NCBI GenBank assembly: GCA_046756945.1
Contig: JBHHXI010000064.1
Span: 1-17,209, forward strand
From: JACZQZ01 sp046756945
GTDB taxonomy: Bacteria; Pseudomonadota; Alphaproteobacteria; Rhodospirillales; 2-02-FULL-58-16
Direction: 5' to 3'
DNA: 17,209 nucleotides
Part shown: positions 7,282 to 15,442 of the stretch, piece after piece
Position numbering within the stretch: the first letter of the stretch is position 1
Layout: each line of letters opens with the position of its first letter
Notes under the pieces: generated by a model
What the model was told of the DNA's origin: nothing
Seen by the model: the letters and a program-made list of their open reading frames with translations, nothing else
Database searches by the model: none
Translations under genes and position numbers: made by a program

Positions 7282-9983
7282 TGCGTAAGCCTCTTCAGGA
7301 TTGCCGGCAGGTGCACCTGGTCGGCCTTGTAGTTCCCGGTCAGCGTATACATCACCAGGTTGATGCCGAAGCGGTAGGCCATCTCGCGTTGCCGTTCGCC
7401 CCCCGGGACGACGGCGAAAAGCGGCCGCTGAAACTCATCCATGGCCCAGGCGGCGGCCCAGTCGTGGCCGCCGACGATGACCGAAGACACCCCGTCGTTG
7501 ATGCGCTCGCCGGTGCGTTCGACCCACACCGTGCCGCCGGTCCAGCGCCCCGGAAATGCCCGCATCAGGTAAAAGGACCGGGTCAGCACGTGGTCCGCCG
7601 CCACCGGCACCAGCGGCGGGATGTCGAGCTGCCGGACCAGCCTGTTCAAGACATCGGAGCGCCGCGAAAAATCCGGCTGCGCCCCGCCGGCCCTGTCGTG
7701 GGTGTCGAACAGGATGGTGCCGCCATTGCGCATATACGCGTTCACCTTGGCCGCGGCCTGGGCCGACAGGGGCGGCTGGCCGGGCGTTATCGGCCAGTAG
7801 AGCAGCGGGAAGAAGACCAGTTCGTCGGTCTCCGGGTCGACGCCGACCGGATCACCGAGTTCGGCCGCCGTGCGCCGTCTGACGATGATGCCGAGGCCCC
7901 GCAACCCGGCGCCGGCGATCTCGTCCGCCTGTGCATCGCCGGTGAGCACGTAGCCCAGGCGCGTCGTCAGGCTGGCGGTGGGCGCGACATCGTCCGCCGC
8001 CCGCGCCCCGGCCGTGCCGGCGGCGGCGAGCACCGCCAACACCATGCCCGCGGCGGCGCCCGGGCGCAGCAATCCGCGCAGGAAAAGGCTGACCGCCAGG
8101 TCGACGACCGCCAGCAGCAGGGCGGCGCCCAGCAACCACGCCCTCAGGGCCACCTCGGAGGCCCGTCCGTAAGCGGCGCGGGAAACGCCGGAGAGGGCGG
8201 GCGCCAGGGAACGCACATCGGAGAGATTGGCGGTCAGGTTCAGCGCCCGCCGCGCCGTCTTGTCCCCGTAGTACCCCGGCGGATGTTCCGGCGCCGCGGC
8301 CGTGCTCTCGAAATCGCTCCCGGCAATGCCCAGGGCGCTCGCCGGCGCCGGTTTTAGCCGCCCGAAGCCGTCCAGCACGTCCAACGGCGGCAGTGGCGCC
8401 GCGCCCTGGGTCGCCACCACGCCGTGGCTCAGCCCCACGAGGCGCCGCAGCATCTCCACGAACAACCCGGACAGGGGCAGGTTGGACCAGGACGTGTTGC
8501 CGGTGGTGTGCACCAGGACCAGCCAGCCCTTTCCCCGCTTCTCGGCGGTCACCAGGGGCGTCCCGTCGCTGAGGCGCGCCCAGGTCCTGTCGCCCAGGTC
8601 GAGGGCGGGCCGCGCCAGGACCTGGCGCCGGATGGTGACGTCGGCGGGTATGGCCAGGCCGAAAAACGGGCTGCCCTCGGCGAACGCCGCCAAGGTGGCC
8701 GGCTTGTCCCACGACATGGTGCCCCCCATCACCCGGTCACCGGCGCGCAGGCGCACCGGCAGCAGGGCCTGAGGGTCCTGGGCCAGGCGTGGTCCGGCGA
8801 AGCGCACGGCCACGCCGCCGACCTCGATCCACCGTTCCAGCGCCCGCCGGGACACGATGTCCAGCCGGCCGGGATCGACCAGCATGAGGACCGCCAGCTC
8901 CCGGCGCAGGAGCTCCTCGACGGTGCCGCGGCGCACCTCGGTAAAGGGCTCGAGGGCCCTGTCCAGGTAGTACAGGTCGCTTAAAAGGGGCTGATCGGCG
9001 ATGGTCCCTTCGCCCGTGACCAGACCCACCGGGCGGCGGCGCCACCGCTCGTCCATCAGCACCACGGCCGCGGCCGTGTTTTCGTTTTCGATCTCCAGGC
9101 GGGCGAGACGGTTCCGCAGCTCCGTGGGGAGCGTGAGGGACGTCTCCGCCCGGCGCTCGCCGTCGGCGAAGTGCAGCGCCTCGCGCGCCAGCAGCCGGCC
9201 GTCCTCGCCCAGCGCCCGCACCCATCGCTCGGTGGCGCCGCCCGCCGCCGCCCTGACGGCGCCAATGTTCAAGGCATCCCCCTCGGCGACGGGCGGGCGC
9301 AGCGCCGTGGCCAGCCGTTCGGGCGGATCGGCGACCACCGTGACCGGGCCCAGCCGGCTCAGCGCCGCCAAGAACGCCGTCGTGTCCCCGTCCTCCAGCC
9401 CGTCGCTCAACCACATCACCGGCCCGGGCCGGGGAACGGCGAAGCCGCCCAGGCGCTCCCGCGCCGCCGCGCGGTCGGTGGGCCACGGTTTGGGCTGCAG
9501 GGCCTCGATCACCGTCCGCGCCTCGCCGGCGCCAAGCATCCTGGCGCGTGGACGCAAAGCGCCGGTCTCGGCGGGCGCCGTGGTGACGAGGATCACGGCA
9601 CGGTCGTCGCGCTCGGCGCGGTCGATGAGGCCGGCCAGCATCTCGCGGCGTCCCGTCCAGTTGCGGGCCGCGGCCCAGCCGTCGTCGATAACGAGGACCA
9701 AAGGCCCGTCGCCGCGCAAGCTCTGGGTGGCGTTGAGCAGCGGATGGGCGGCGCCTAAGATGACCGCGATGACCAGCGCCATGCGCAGGATCAACAGCCA
9801 CGGGGGCGACTTGGCCGAGGTTTCCTCCCGCGATGTCAGGCCGAACAGCAGGCGCACCGGAGGGAACGCGATGCGAACCGGCTGCGGCGGCGTGACCCTG
9901 AGCAGCCACCAAAGCACCGGCAGCACTACGAACGCGGCCAGGGCCCACGGCGCGGCGAAGGAAATGGGGCCGAGCGTCAGCAC
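7278..9983 (-). CDS. BatA-N/VWA/DUF4159 membrane protein
   Basis: A 901-residue protein. The N-terminal BatA-type double-helix domain spans about 1-85 (helices 11-29 and 64-80, with PVRIAFPPVRLLFGL between them). A VWA-like fold follows (about 94-220), but the metal site is degenerate: VLVIDDGWAAA lacks the DxSxS serines. A long central region of unassigned function includes LMLVDPGRLD and GWLVLVHTTGN. Two more helices lie at about 611-637 and 643-661. The C-terminal part, about 671-890, matches DUF4159 (LFFPLLYWPI-like, GGTILFDTHD, YRFGINLVMYTLTGNYKADQVH). The GTG start lies 3 bp after the DUF58 stop, with GAAGGA upstream. It is the core membrane component of the MoxR operon; its molecular role is not known. 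Confidence 0.85.
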   Translation of the reverse strand: MLTLGPISFAAPWALAAFVVLPVLWWLLRVTPPQPVRIAFPPVRLLFGLTSREETSAKSPPWLLILRMALVIAVILGAAHPLLNATQSLRGDGPLVLVIDDGWAAARNWTGRREMLAGLIDRAERDDRAVILVTTAPAETGALRPRARMLGAGEARTVIEALQPKPWPTDRAAARERLGGFAVPRPGPVMWLSDGLEDGDTTAFLAALSRLGPVTVVADPPERLATALRPPVAEGDALNIGAVRAAAGGATERWVRALGEDGRLLAREALHFADGERRAETSLTLPTELRNRLARLEIENENTAAAVVLMDERWRRRPVGLVTGEGTIADQPLLSDLYYLDRALEPFTEVRRGTVEELLRRELAVLMLVDPGRLDIVSRRALERWIEVGGVAVRFAGPRLAQDPQALLPVRLRAGDRVMGGTMSWDKPATLAAFAEGSPFFGLAIPADVTIRRQVLARPALDLGDRTWARLSDGTPLVTAEKRGKGWLVLVHTTGNTSWSNLPLSGLFVEMLRRLVGLSHGVVATQGAAPLPPLDVLDGFGRLKPAPASALGIAGSDFESTAAAPEHPPGYYGDKTARRALNLTANLSDVRSLAPALSGVSRAAYGRASEVALRAWLLGAALLLAVVDLAVSLFLRGLLRPGAAAGMVLAVLAAAGTAGARAADDVAPTASLTTRLGYVLTGDAQADEIAGAGLRGLGIIVRRRTAAELGDPVGVDPETDELVFFPLLYWPITPGQPPLSAQAAAKVNAYMRNGGTILFDTHDRAGGAQPDFSRRSDVLNRLVRQLDIPPLVPVAADHVLTRSFYLMRAFPGRWTGGTVWVERTGERINDGVSSVIVGGHDWAAAWAMDEFQRPLFAVVPGGERQREMAYRFGINLVMYTLTGNYKADQVHLPAILKRLTQ

Positions 9984-9986
9984 TAT

Positions 9987-10937
9987 TTAATATTCCTTCG
10001 CCGTCTGGGACAGCACCAGGAACAGGGCAAGCAATGCCGTCGCCGGCGATCGGTTCGTGTGGTGGGTGGCGAAGGTCCACCCCGCCGAGCGCGCCAGGGC
10101 CTTCAGCCCCTGGCGGTGGTTTGTCATGTTGGCGCGGTACGACGTGCGCATCGCCTCCGCCTTTCCGACCAGGACGTCGCCCTCGTTTTCAAGTCCCTCG
10201 AAGCGGACGCGGCCCGAGAACGGAAGCGTCTCCTCCGCCGGGTCGAGTACCTGCACCATGTGGCCGCGCACGCCGCGGCTGGCAAAGGCGGCGACGGCCG
10301 ACTTGACGTCCTCCAACGGGGACAGGAAATCGCCGATCACGACCAGGCGGGCGTACCGGGGCAGAACCTCGAAGGCGGGCAAATTCTGCTCGTGGGCCGT
10401 GTCGTCCCGGATCAAGGCGGCCAGGGATCCCGCGCCCTCGTCGACGATGGCCGCCAGTGGGCGCGCCTCTTCCTGGAGCACGGCGGCGAGGCGGTTCAGC
10501 GCCGCCCGGTCCGCCGCCGGCGCCCTGCCGGTGCCGAGCAGGGCCACGTGTTCTCCGCCGCGCACCAACAGCGACGCCAGGGCGAGCAGCAGAAGGTCGG
10601 CCCGCTCGGCCTTGGCCGGCAGGGTGTCCGCGGAGCGGTAGTGCATGGAAGGCGACGCGTCCCGCCACAGCCACACGCTTTGCGCCGCCTCCCACTCTGT
10701 TTCGCGGACGTAAACGGGCTGGGACTTGGCCGACTGGCGCCAGTCGATGAGCTGGGTGGAATCCTCGGGCTCGTATCGGCGGAACTGCCAGAACGTCTCG
10801 CCCTGACCGACCCGGCGGCGGCCGTGGACACCCTGGGATACCGTGCTCGCCACCCGCTCTGCGGCAACCAGAAGAGGCGGCAGTCCGGCCGCCAATTCTT
10901 CTGCCGTGCGGTGAATGTCGGGCCGCGGCGGCGCCAT
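9987..10937 (-). CDS. DUF58 domain protein (VWA-like, MoxR partner)
   Basis: A 316-residue cytoplasmic protein of the DUF58 family. The diagnostic DUF58 block GQGETFWQFRRYEPEDS followed by DWRQSAKS occupies about 45-72. A VWA fold follows with a complete MIDAS motif D93-A-S-P-S97 (WRDASPSMHY), then LLLALASLLVRGGEHVAL and RLVVIGDFLSP. DUF58 genes commonly follow moxR genes, and the VWA domain is thought to present a client to the ATPase. It starts 15 bp after the MoxR stop and ends 3 bp before the DUF4159 gene, so all are co-transcribed. No membrane segment is evident apart from a mildly hydrophobic ATALLALFLVLS near the C-terminus. Confidence 0.9.
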   Translation of the reverse strand: MAPPRPDIHRTAEELAAGLPPLLVAAERVASTVSQGVHGRRRVGQGETFWQFRRYEPEDSTQLIDWRQSAKSQPVYVRETEWEAAQSVWLWRDASPSMHYRSADTLPAKAERADLLLLALASLLVRGGEHVALLGTGRAPAADRAALNRLAAVLQEEARPLAAIVDEGAGSLAALIRDDTAHEQNLPAFEVLPRYARLVVIGDFLSPLEDVKSAVAAFASRGVRGHMVQVLDPAEETLPFSGRVRFEGLENEGDVLVGKAEAMRTSYRANMTNHRQGLKALARSAGWTFATHHTNRSPATALLALFLVLSQTAKEY

Positions 10938-10952
10938 GGTATCGGCGCCTTC

Positions 10953-11969
10953 TCAGGCGATACCCTCGCACAGCCGGTCGATGACGTGGCCAATCTGGAC
11001 GCCTTCGGCCTGGGCGGCGAAGGTGAGGGCCATGCGGTGGCGCAGGATGGGATGGGCGAGGGCGAGGACGTCGTCGATGGACGGCGCCAGGCGCCCCTCG
11101 ATCACGGCGCGGGCGCGCACCGCCAGCATGAGCGCCTGGCTGGCCCGCGGCCCCGGTCCCCAGGAGACGTGATTGCGCACCTCGGGCAGGGAACTGGATT
11201 GCGGCCGGCCGGCGCGCACCAGCGCCAGGATGGCCTCGGCCACGCTCTCGCCCACGGGCACATGACGAAGCAGCCGCTGCGCCTCGATAAGCTCCTCGGC
11301 ATCCATCACCTGTTCGGGAATTTGCTCGGTGGCGCCGGTGGTGGCTATGACGATCTGCCGTTCGGCGTCCAGGTCCGGGTGCTCGATGTCCACCTGCATG
11401 AAGAAACGGTCGAGCTGGGCCTCGGGCAGCGGGTACGTGCCCTCCAGCTCCAGGGGATTCTGGGTCGCCAGTACGTGGAACGGGATGGGAAGCGCATGAT
11501 ACTGGCCGGCCATGGAGATACGGTGTTCCTGCATGGCCTGCAACAGGGCCGACTGGGTGCGCGGGCTGGCCCGGTTGATCTCGTCGGCGAGCAGCAGTTG
11601 GCAAAACACCGGCCCCTTGATGAAGCGGAAAGACCGCCTCCCGGTCTCCGATTCCTCCAGCACCTCGGAGCCCAGGATGTCGGCGGGCATGAGGTCCGGG
11701 GTGAACTGCACCCGCCTGGCGACGAGGCCGAAGATCTGGCCCAGGGTTTCGACAAGGAGGGTCTTGCCCAAACCGGGCACCCCGATGAGCAAAAGGTGAC
11801 CGCCCGCCAGCAGGGTAATCAGGGTCTCCTCGATGACCTGGGCCTGCCCGAAGATGACGCGGCCGATACCGGCGCGGGCGGCCGCGATCTGACGCCCCAG
11901 GTCTTCGATGGCGTCGACGAGTTGCGTGGACGTGTCTAAATTCGCATTATCTTTGGCCGTGGCTTTCAC
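10953..11969 (-). CDS. MoxR family AAA+ ATPase
   Basis: MoxR-type AAA+ ATPase, 338 residues, the motor of the downstream VWA module; MoxR proteins act as chaperones for complex or cofactor assembly. Walker A GVPGLGKT is at 63-70, Walker B LLLADEINRASP at 125-136, SALLQAMQEHRISM just after, and the sensor-1 region ATQNPLELEGTYPLPEAQLDRF at about 168-189. The sensor-2/lid motif SWGPGPRASQALM is near the C-terminus. A GTG at 11975 is also possible, but the GGAG at about 11977-11980 lies only 2 bases from it and 8 bases from the GTG at 11969, so I prefer the latter. It is the first gene of a four-gene operon and divergent from the Nudix operon. Confidence 0.9.
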   Translation of the reverse strand: MKATAKDNANLDTSTQLVDAIEDLGRQIAAARAGIGRVIFGQAQVIEETLITLLAGGHLLLIGVPGLGKTLLVETLGQIFGLVARRVQFTPDLMPADILGSEVLEESETGRRSFRFIKGPVFCQLLLADEINRASPRTQSALLQAMQEHRISMAGQYHALPIPFHVLATQNPLELEGTYPLPEAQLDRFFMQVDIEHPDLDAERQIVIATTGATEQIPEQVMDAEELIEAQRLLRHVPVGESVAEAILALVRAGRPQSSSLPEVRNHVSWGPGPRASQALMLAVRARAVIEGRLAPSIDDVLALAHPILRHRMALTFAAQAEGVQIGHVIDRLCEGIA

Positions 11970-11992
11970 GTGCACGTCTCCGCGCTCTGCTG

Positions 11993-12031
11993 CTTGGTAT
12001 CATGGCTCTGTCACTTGTTATCATGCATGAT
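11993..12031. promoter_or_regulatory. Two-turn direct repeat and palindrome upstream of moxR
   Basis: CTTGGTATCATGG (11993-12005) and CTTGTTATCATGC (12014-12026) match at 11 of 13 positions and repeat with a 21-bp period, i.e. two helical turns. The second copy merges into a perfect 12-bp palindrome, ATCATGCATGAT (12020-12031). This AT-richer island lies just upstream of the MoxR gene, in a divergent intergenic region, and fits a binding site for a dimeric regulator. No matching known consensus is recognised. Confidence 0.35.
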
Positions 12032-12128
12032 TAAGAAGACACGCGATACCCGTGTTTTCCGGTTTCCCGCCGATGTGGACGACAGAATGCCGGCATCGCC
12101 CACGGCGTCCCGCCGCCCGGCAGCCCGC

Positions 12129-12339
12129 GGCGATTCTCCCATGCCCATCGACGGGAAAGGAGTTCGGTCTTACCACGCATCACCCATTGGCCGCAAAGGG
12201 CCCGTCCGCCCCTTCGCCCCCCCGTCTGTTATGATAGAGGGTACTAGACGTGGAGGGTCCGGTTGGTCACGATACCGTGTTCGGTACGGACAGCGGCCGG
12301 GTGTTTTTCGCCAACGGCAAGGCGGAAGGAAATCTGTGA
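12129..12339 (+). pseudogene. Decayed DUF1285 gene remnant
   Basis: Codons from 12129 read GDSPMPIDGKG, then YHASPIGRKGPVRPFA (about 12165-12212). This closely resembles the DUF1285 N-terminal block that I recall as GD.DMRI..DGTW.YHGSPIGRK.LVRLFA. The reading frame then loses resemblance. In the +1 frame, 12250-12339 encodes FGTDSGRVFFANGKAEGNL ending in TGA, like the GVWSGG.FFPLG tail of the family. Full DUF1285 proteins are about 180 residues, but only about 210 bp separate the two pieces, so the centre is deleted and the frame shifted. An intact DUF1285 gene usually sits exactly here, before the CoA pyrophosphatase in alphaproteobacteria. The resemblance is from memory; profile search would settle it. 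Confidence 0.5.
12227..12235 (+). promoter_or_regulatory. Extended -10 promoter for the Nudix-DUF6111-cca operon
   Basis: TG at 12227-12228, one base, then TATGAT (12230-12235) forms an extended -10 element matching TATAAT at 5 of 6 positions. There is no good -35 box at 17 bases, as is common for extended -10 promoters. Transcription would start near 12242, about 95 bases before the CoA pyrophosphatase start. It lies within the decayed DUF1285 region. Confidence 0.4.
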
Positions 12340-12962
12340 GTCAAATCACCAGCCGCACCCTGACCCGGCAATGGATCAGCCGGCGAATCGCGCGGCACAC
12401 GGCGCCGGCCGCGAGCGCGGTGCGCGGAGATCACGATCTCAATCCGGGCACCCCGCCGCGTGCGCCGTTGACGCCCGCCGCGGTGCTGGTGCCCCTGATC
12501 GACCGCGCCCAGGGGCTGACCGTGCTGTTGACCCGGCGCACCGAGGATCTGGCCGACCACGCCGGGCAGATCAGCTTTCCCGGCGGCCACATAGAGCCCG
12601 GGGACGGCGTCGCGGAGGAGGCGGCATTGAGGGAGACCGAGGAGGAAATCGGACTGCAGCGCCGGCATGTGGAAATCCTCGGCCGGCTGGACGATTATAT
12701 CACGGGCACGGGCTTCAGGGTGACGCCGGTGGTGGCCGTGGTGGAGCCCCGATTTGACCTGGCCCCGGATGCGGAAGAGGTGGCCGAGGTGTTCGAAGTG
12801 CCGTTGGCATTCGTCCTCGACCCGGCAAACCACCAGCGGCACAGCCGCCGATACGACGGGAAGGAGCGCCATTTTTACGCCATGACCTACGGTGGGAAAT
12901 TCATTTGGGGCGCCACCGCCGGCATGTTGATCAACCTCTATGAGCGTCTCGTGCACCGATGA
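12336..12962 (+). CDS. CoA pyrophosphatase (Nudix, NudL type)
   Basis: Nudix hydrolase of 208 residues that likely cleaves coenzyme A and its derivatives to 3',5'-ADP and 4'-phosphopantetheine. The CoA-pyrophosphatase (UPF0035) signature LLTRRTEDLADHAGQISFPGG is at 64-84 and runs into the Nudix box, with the catalytic RETEEEIGL at 99-107; spacing from GG to RE equals that of E. coli NudL as I recall it. The GTG at 12336 is preceded by AAGGA at 5-base spacing. The frame is open upstream to 11970, but that part encodes the DUF1285-like remnant and is unlikely to be fused. The TGA overlaps the next gene's ATG by 4 bp. Confidence 0.9.
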   Translation: MSQITSRTLTRQWISRRIARHTAPAASAVRGDHDLNPGTPPRAPLTPAAVLVPLIDRAQGLTVLLTRRTEDLADHAGQISFPGGHIEPGDGVAEEAALRETEEEIGLQRRHVEILGRLDDYITGTGFRVTPVVAVVEPRFDLAPDAEEVAEVFEVPLAFVLDPANHQRHSRRYDGKERHFYAMTYGGKFIWGATAGMLINLYERLVHR

Positions 12963-13234
12963 GTCGAATCCTGCTCCAATACCTGTTGCCCCTGCTGCTG
13001 CCCGCCGCCATCTACGTCGCCTGGGTATGGCTGGCGCGGCGGAGCGGCAAGGGCCAGGCGGACGGGTTCACGCCGCTGCAGGAGGGCCCGTGGTTCTGGC
13101 TCGTCACCGCGGGATTGGCGCTGATGGTGGCGGGGCTGGTGCTGACGGCGCTGATAGGCCAGGGCCAGATGGAGGGAACCTATGAGCCGCCCCGCTTCGA
13201 AGGCGGCCGGGTGGTCCCCGGCACGGTCAAATGA
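12959..13234 (+). CDS. DUF6111-like small membrane protein
   Basis: A 91-residue protein with two membrane helices, about residues 5-26 and 45-66, separated by a short basic loop (ARRSGKGQADG). The C-terminal tail carries YEPPRFEGGRVVPG. Its size, the LLQYLLPLLLPAAIYVAW start and its position between a CoA pyrophosphatase and a CCA transferase fit what I recall of DUF6111. It overlaps both neighbours by ATGA (12959-12962 and 13231-13234), so it is translated with them. Function is unknown. Confidence 0.8.
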   Translation: MSRILLQYLLPLLLPAAIYVAWVWLARRSGKGQADGFTPLQEGPWFWLVTAGLALMVAGLVLTALIGQGQMEGTYEPPRFEGGRVVPGTVK

Positions 13235-14550
13235 TCGCCCCCGGCGGACGGGACGCGAGCGACCACGAAGCCGTCCCCGAGCCCATCGGCAAGATCGCGC
13301 CCCAGCCGTGGATCACGGCGCCGGAAACGGTTGCCGTGGTCGAGGCCCTGGCGGCGGAGGGGGCTGAGGTCCGTTTCGTCGGCGGCTGCGTGCGCGACGC
13401 CGTGCTCCAGCGCCCGGTCGAGGACATCGACATCGCCACCCCGGAGCCGCCGGACAAGGTCATCGCGCTGCTGGAGAAGGCCGGCATCAAGGCCGTTCCC
13501 ACGGGCGTCGAACACGGAACGGTGACCGCCGTGATCGGCGAGGTCCGCGTCGAGGTCACCACGCTGCGCGTCGACGTGGAGACCGACGGCCGCCGCGCCA
13601 AGGTGGCCTTCACCGACGACTGGACGGCGGACGCGGCGCGGCGCGACTTCACCATCAACACCCTTTCGTGCACGCCGGCGGGCGACATCTACGACCCCAT
13701 GGGCGGTCTCGACGACCTGGGCCATCGCCGGGTGCGTTTCGTCGGCAACGCCGAGACGCGCATCGAGGAGGATGTGCTGAGACTGCTCCGCTTCTTTCGC
13801 ATGTACGCCGTCTACGGCCGGCCGCCGCCGGACATCGCGGCCCTTGCCGCCTGCCGGGCGATGGCGCCCCGGCTGTCCGGGTTGTCGGGCGAGCGCGTGC
13901 GCGACGAGATGTTGCGCATCCTGATGGCGCCCGCCGCCGCGGACACCGTCGTGCTGATGCAGGGCGAAGGGGTGCTCGAACACGTCCTTCCCGAGGCCGG
14001 GGACGTGGGCAGGCTGCGCATGCTGACCTGGCTCGACACCAGCGCCATCAAGGTCGATTCGGTGGCTGCCGATCCCCTGCGGCGGCTGGCGGCCCTGCTC
14101 GACGTGGACGCCGCCGGGGCCGGGTCGGTGGCGGCGCGCCTCAGGCTGTCGAACCAGCAGACGGATCGGCTGGTGAGGGTGGCGCCGCCGCCCCATGACC
14201 TGACCCCGGACGTGGACGACCGTTCCCTCCGGCGCGCCCTAAGACGCGCCGGCGCCGACGTGGTCAGGGACCGCGTGCTGCTCGCCTGGGCCGGGGAGTT
14301 GGCCGTCACCCCGCGCCGGCGGGGCGAGCGGACCCAGGCGTGGCTCGACACCCTTGCCGCGGCCGACGCCTGGACGCCGGTGGAATTCCCGCTGAAGGGC
14401 CGCGACGTGACGGCCCTGGGCGTGGCCGAGGGGCCCCGCGTCGGCGCGCTGCTCGGCGCCGTGGAGGCGTGGTGGGAAGACGGCGACTACCGGGCCGGCC
14501 GCACGGCCTGCCTGGAAAAGCTGGGCGCCCTGGCCGGCGGCGATCAATGA
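13231..14550 (+). CDS. cca: CCA tRNA nucleotidyltransferase
   Basis: Class II nucleotidyltransferase that adds or repairs the CCA 3' end of tRNA; 439 residues. The active site GGCVRDAVL with EDIDIAT is at 51-70, the metal-binding aspartates being D66 and D68 (DID). RRDFTINTLS is at 137-146, RIEEDVLRLLRFFRMY at 177-192, and the helical RNA-binding C-terminal region follows, ending in GALAGGDQ. The ATG overlaps the upstream stop by 4 bp. Residues 1-25 vary and are not conserved in the family. The gene ends 40 bp before the convergent hemF stop, with no clear terminator in the gap. Confidence 0.93.
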   Translation: MIAPGGRDASDHEAVPEPIGKIAPQPWITAPETVAVVEALAAEGAEVRFVGGCVRDAVLQRPVEDIDIATPEPPDKVIALLEKAGIKAVPTGVEHGTVTAVIGEVRVEVTTLRVDVETDGRRAKVAFTDDWTADAARRDFTINTLSCTPAGDIYDPMGGLDDLGHRRVRFVGNAETRIEEDVLRLLRFFRMYAVYGRPPPDIAALAACRAMAPRLSGLSGERVRDEMLRILMAPAAADTVVLMQGEGVLEHVLPEAGDVGRLRMLTWLDTSAIKVDSVAADPLRRLAALLDVDAAGAGSVAARLRLSNQQTDRLVRVAPPPHDLTPDVDDRSLRRALRRAGADVVRDRVLLAWAGELAVTPRRRGERTQAWLDTLAAADAWTPVEFPLKGRDVTALGVAEGPRVGALLGAVEAWWEDGDYRAGRTACLEKLGALAGGDQ

Positions 14551-14590
14551 GGGTGCCGGCGATGCGCTGCCGCGCTCTTCCGGTCCCCGT

Positions 14591-15442
14591 TCAGGGCCAC
14601 AGGACCACCGGCGGCAGCGACATGAGGATGGCGTCGGTGTGGCCGCCGGTCTGCAGCCCGAACAGGGTGCCCCGGTCGTACAGCAGGTTGAACTCCACGT
14701 AGCGGCCGCGTTTGATCAGTTGCTGGCGGCGTTGCTCGTCGGTCCACGGCGCATCCATGTGGCGGCGCACGAGTTCCGGATAGACCGCGAGGAAGGCGCG
14801 GCCCACGTCGCGGGTGAAGGCGAAGTCCTTTTCCCAGTCCCCCGACGCCAGTTCGTCGTAAAAGATGCCGCCCACGCCGCGCGCTTCGTCCCGGTGGGGC
14901 AGGAAGAAGTATTCGTCGCACCACGCCTTGAACCGGGCGTAATCGGCGCAGTCATGGGCGTCGCAGGCGCGCTTCAGCGCCCCCAGGAATGCCCCGGTGT
15001 CGTCGGCGTCGGGGAAAACCGGGGTCAGGTCGGCGCCGCCGGCGAACCAGCCCCTGGTGGTGACGATCACGCGGGTGTTCATGTGCGCCGCCGGCACCAG
15101 GGGCGAGCACGGATGAAACACCACCGAGACGCCCGACGCCCAGAACCGGGGGTCGGTGTCGGCGCCGGGGATTCTTTTGCGGAACTCGTCCGAGAATTCG
15201 CCGCTGACCGTGGAGACGTTGACGCCGGCTTTTTCGAAGACGCGGCCGCGCAGCACCGACATGACCCCGCCGCCGCCGCCCTCGCGCCGCCACGCCGTGC
15301 GCTCGAAACGGCCGGGTGGGCCGGCCTCGCCGGCGCCGGCAAGGGCGTCCTCCAGATCCTCCAGGGCCGCGCACAGATCGTCGCGCAGGCTTTCGAACCA
15401 GGCGGCGGCGCGCTTTTTCTGGTCGTCCGTGGGCAGGGTCAT
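14591..15442 (-). CDS. hemF: Oxygen-dependent coproporphyrinogen III oxidase HemF
   Basis: Cytoplasmic heme-pathway enzyme that oxidatively decarboxylates coproporphyrinogen III to protoporphyrinogen IX using O2; 283 residues, usual length for HemF. Conserved blocks are [16 protein letters not shown] (110-125, usually P..P..HMN.R), [11 protein letters not shown] (131-141), [22 protein letters not shown] (176-197), and [20 protein letters not shown] (248-267), then ILMSLPP (272-278). The ATG overlaps the trmL stop by 4 bp (15439-15442) and there is only a weak GGAAA upstream, so initiation likely depends on coupling. It indicates aerobic heme synthesis, in keeping with the adjacent bc1 complex genes. 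Confidence 0.93.
   Translation of the reverse strand: MTLPTDDQKKRAAAWFESLRDDLCAALEDLEDALAGAGEAGPPGRFERTAWRREGGGGGVMSVLRGRVFEKAGVNVSTVSGEFSDEFRKRIPGADTDPRFWASGVSVVFHPCSPLVPAAHMNTRVIVTTRGWFAGGADLTPVFPDADDTGAFLGALKRACDAHDCADYARFKAWCDEYFFLPHRDEARGVGGIFYDELASGDWEKDFAFTRDVGRAFLAVYPELVRRHMDAPWTDEQRRQQLIKRGRYVEFNLLYDRGTLFGLQTGGHTDAILMSLPPVVLWP

Noticed and set aside
5119..7332. Long plus-strand open frame (737 codons) opposite the VWA/GATase-like gene
   Set aside because: Its translation is low-complexity (Arg, Ala, Gly, His, Gln rich) with no family resemblance; the minus-strand protein has clear domains. Such antisense frames are usual in GC-rich DNA.
10059..11939. Long plus-strand open frame (626 codons) opposite DUF58 and MoxR
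   Set aside because: It spans two convincing minus-strand genes and shows only compositional bias, so it is an antisense shadow.
11970..12962. Single fused 330-codon frame joining the DUF1285-like remnant with the Nudix domain
   Set aside because: The upstream part has no ribosome site of its own, the DUF1285-like tail is in another frame, and a GTG with a good AAGGA is present at 12336. The in-frame read-through is probably accidental.
14551..14590. Terminator between the convergent cca and hemF genes
   Set aside because: No convincing stem with a U-tract in either direction was found in the 40-bp gap.
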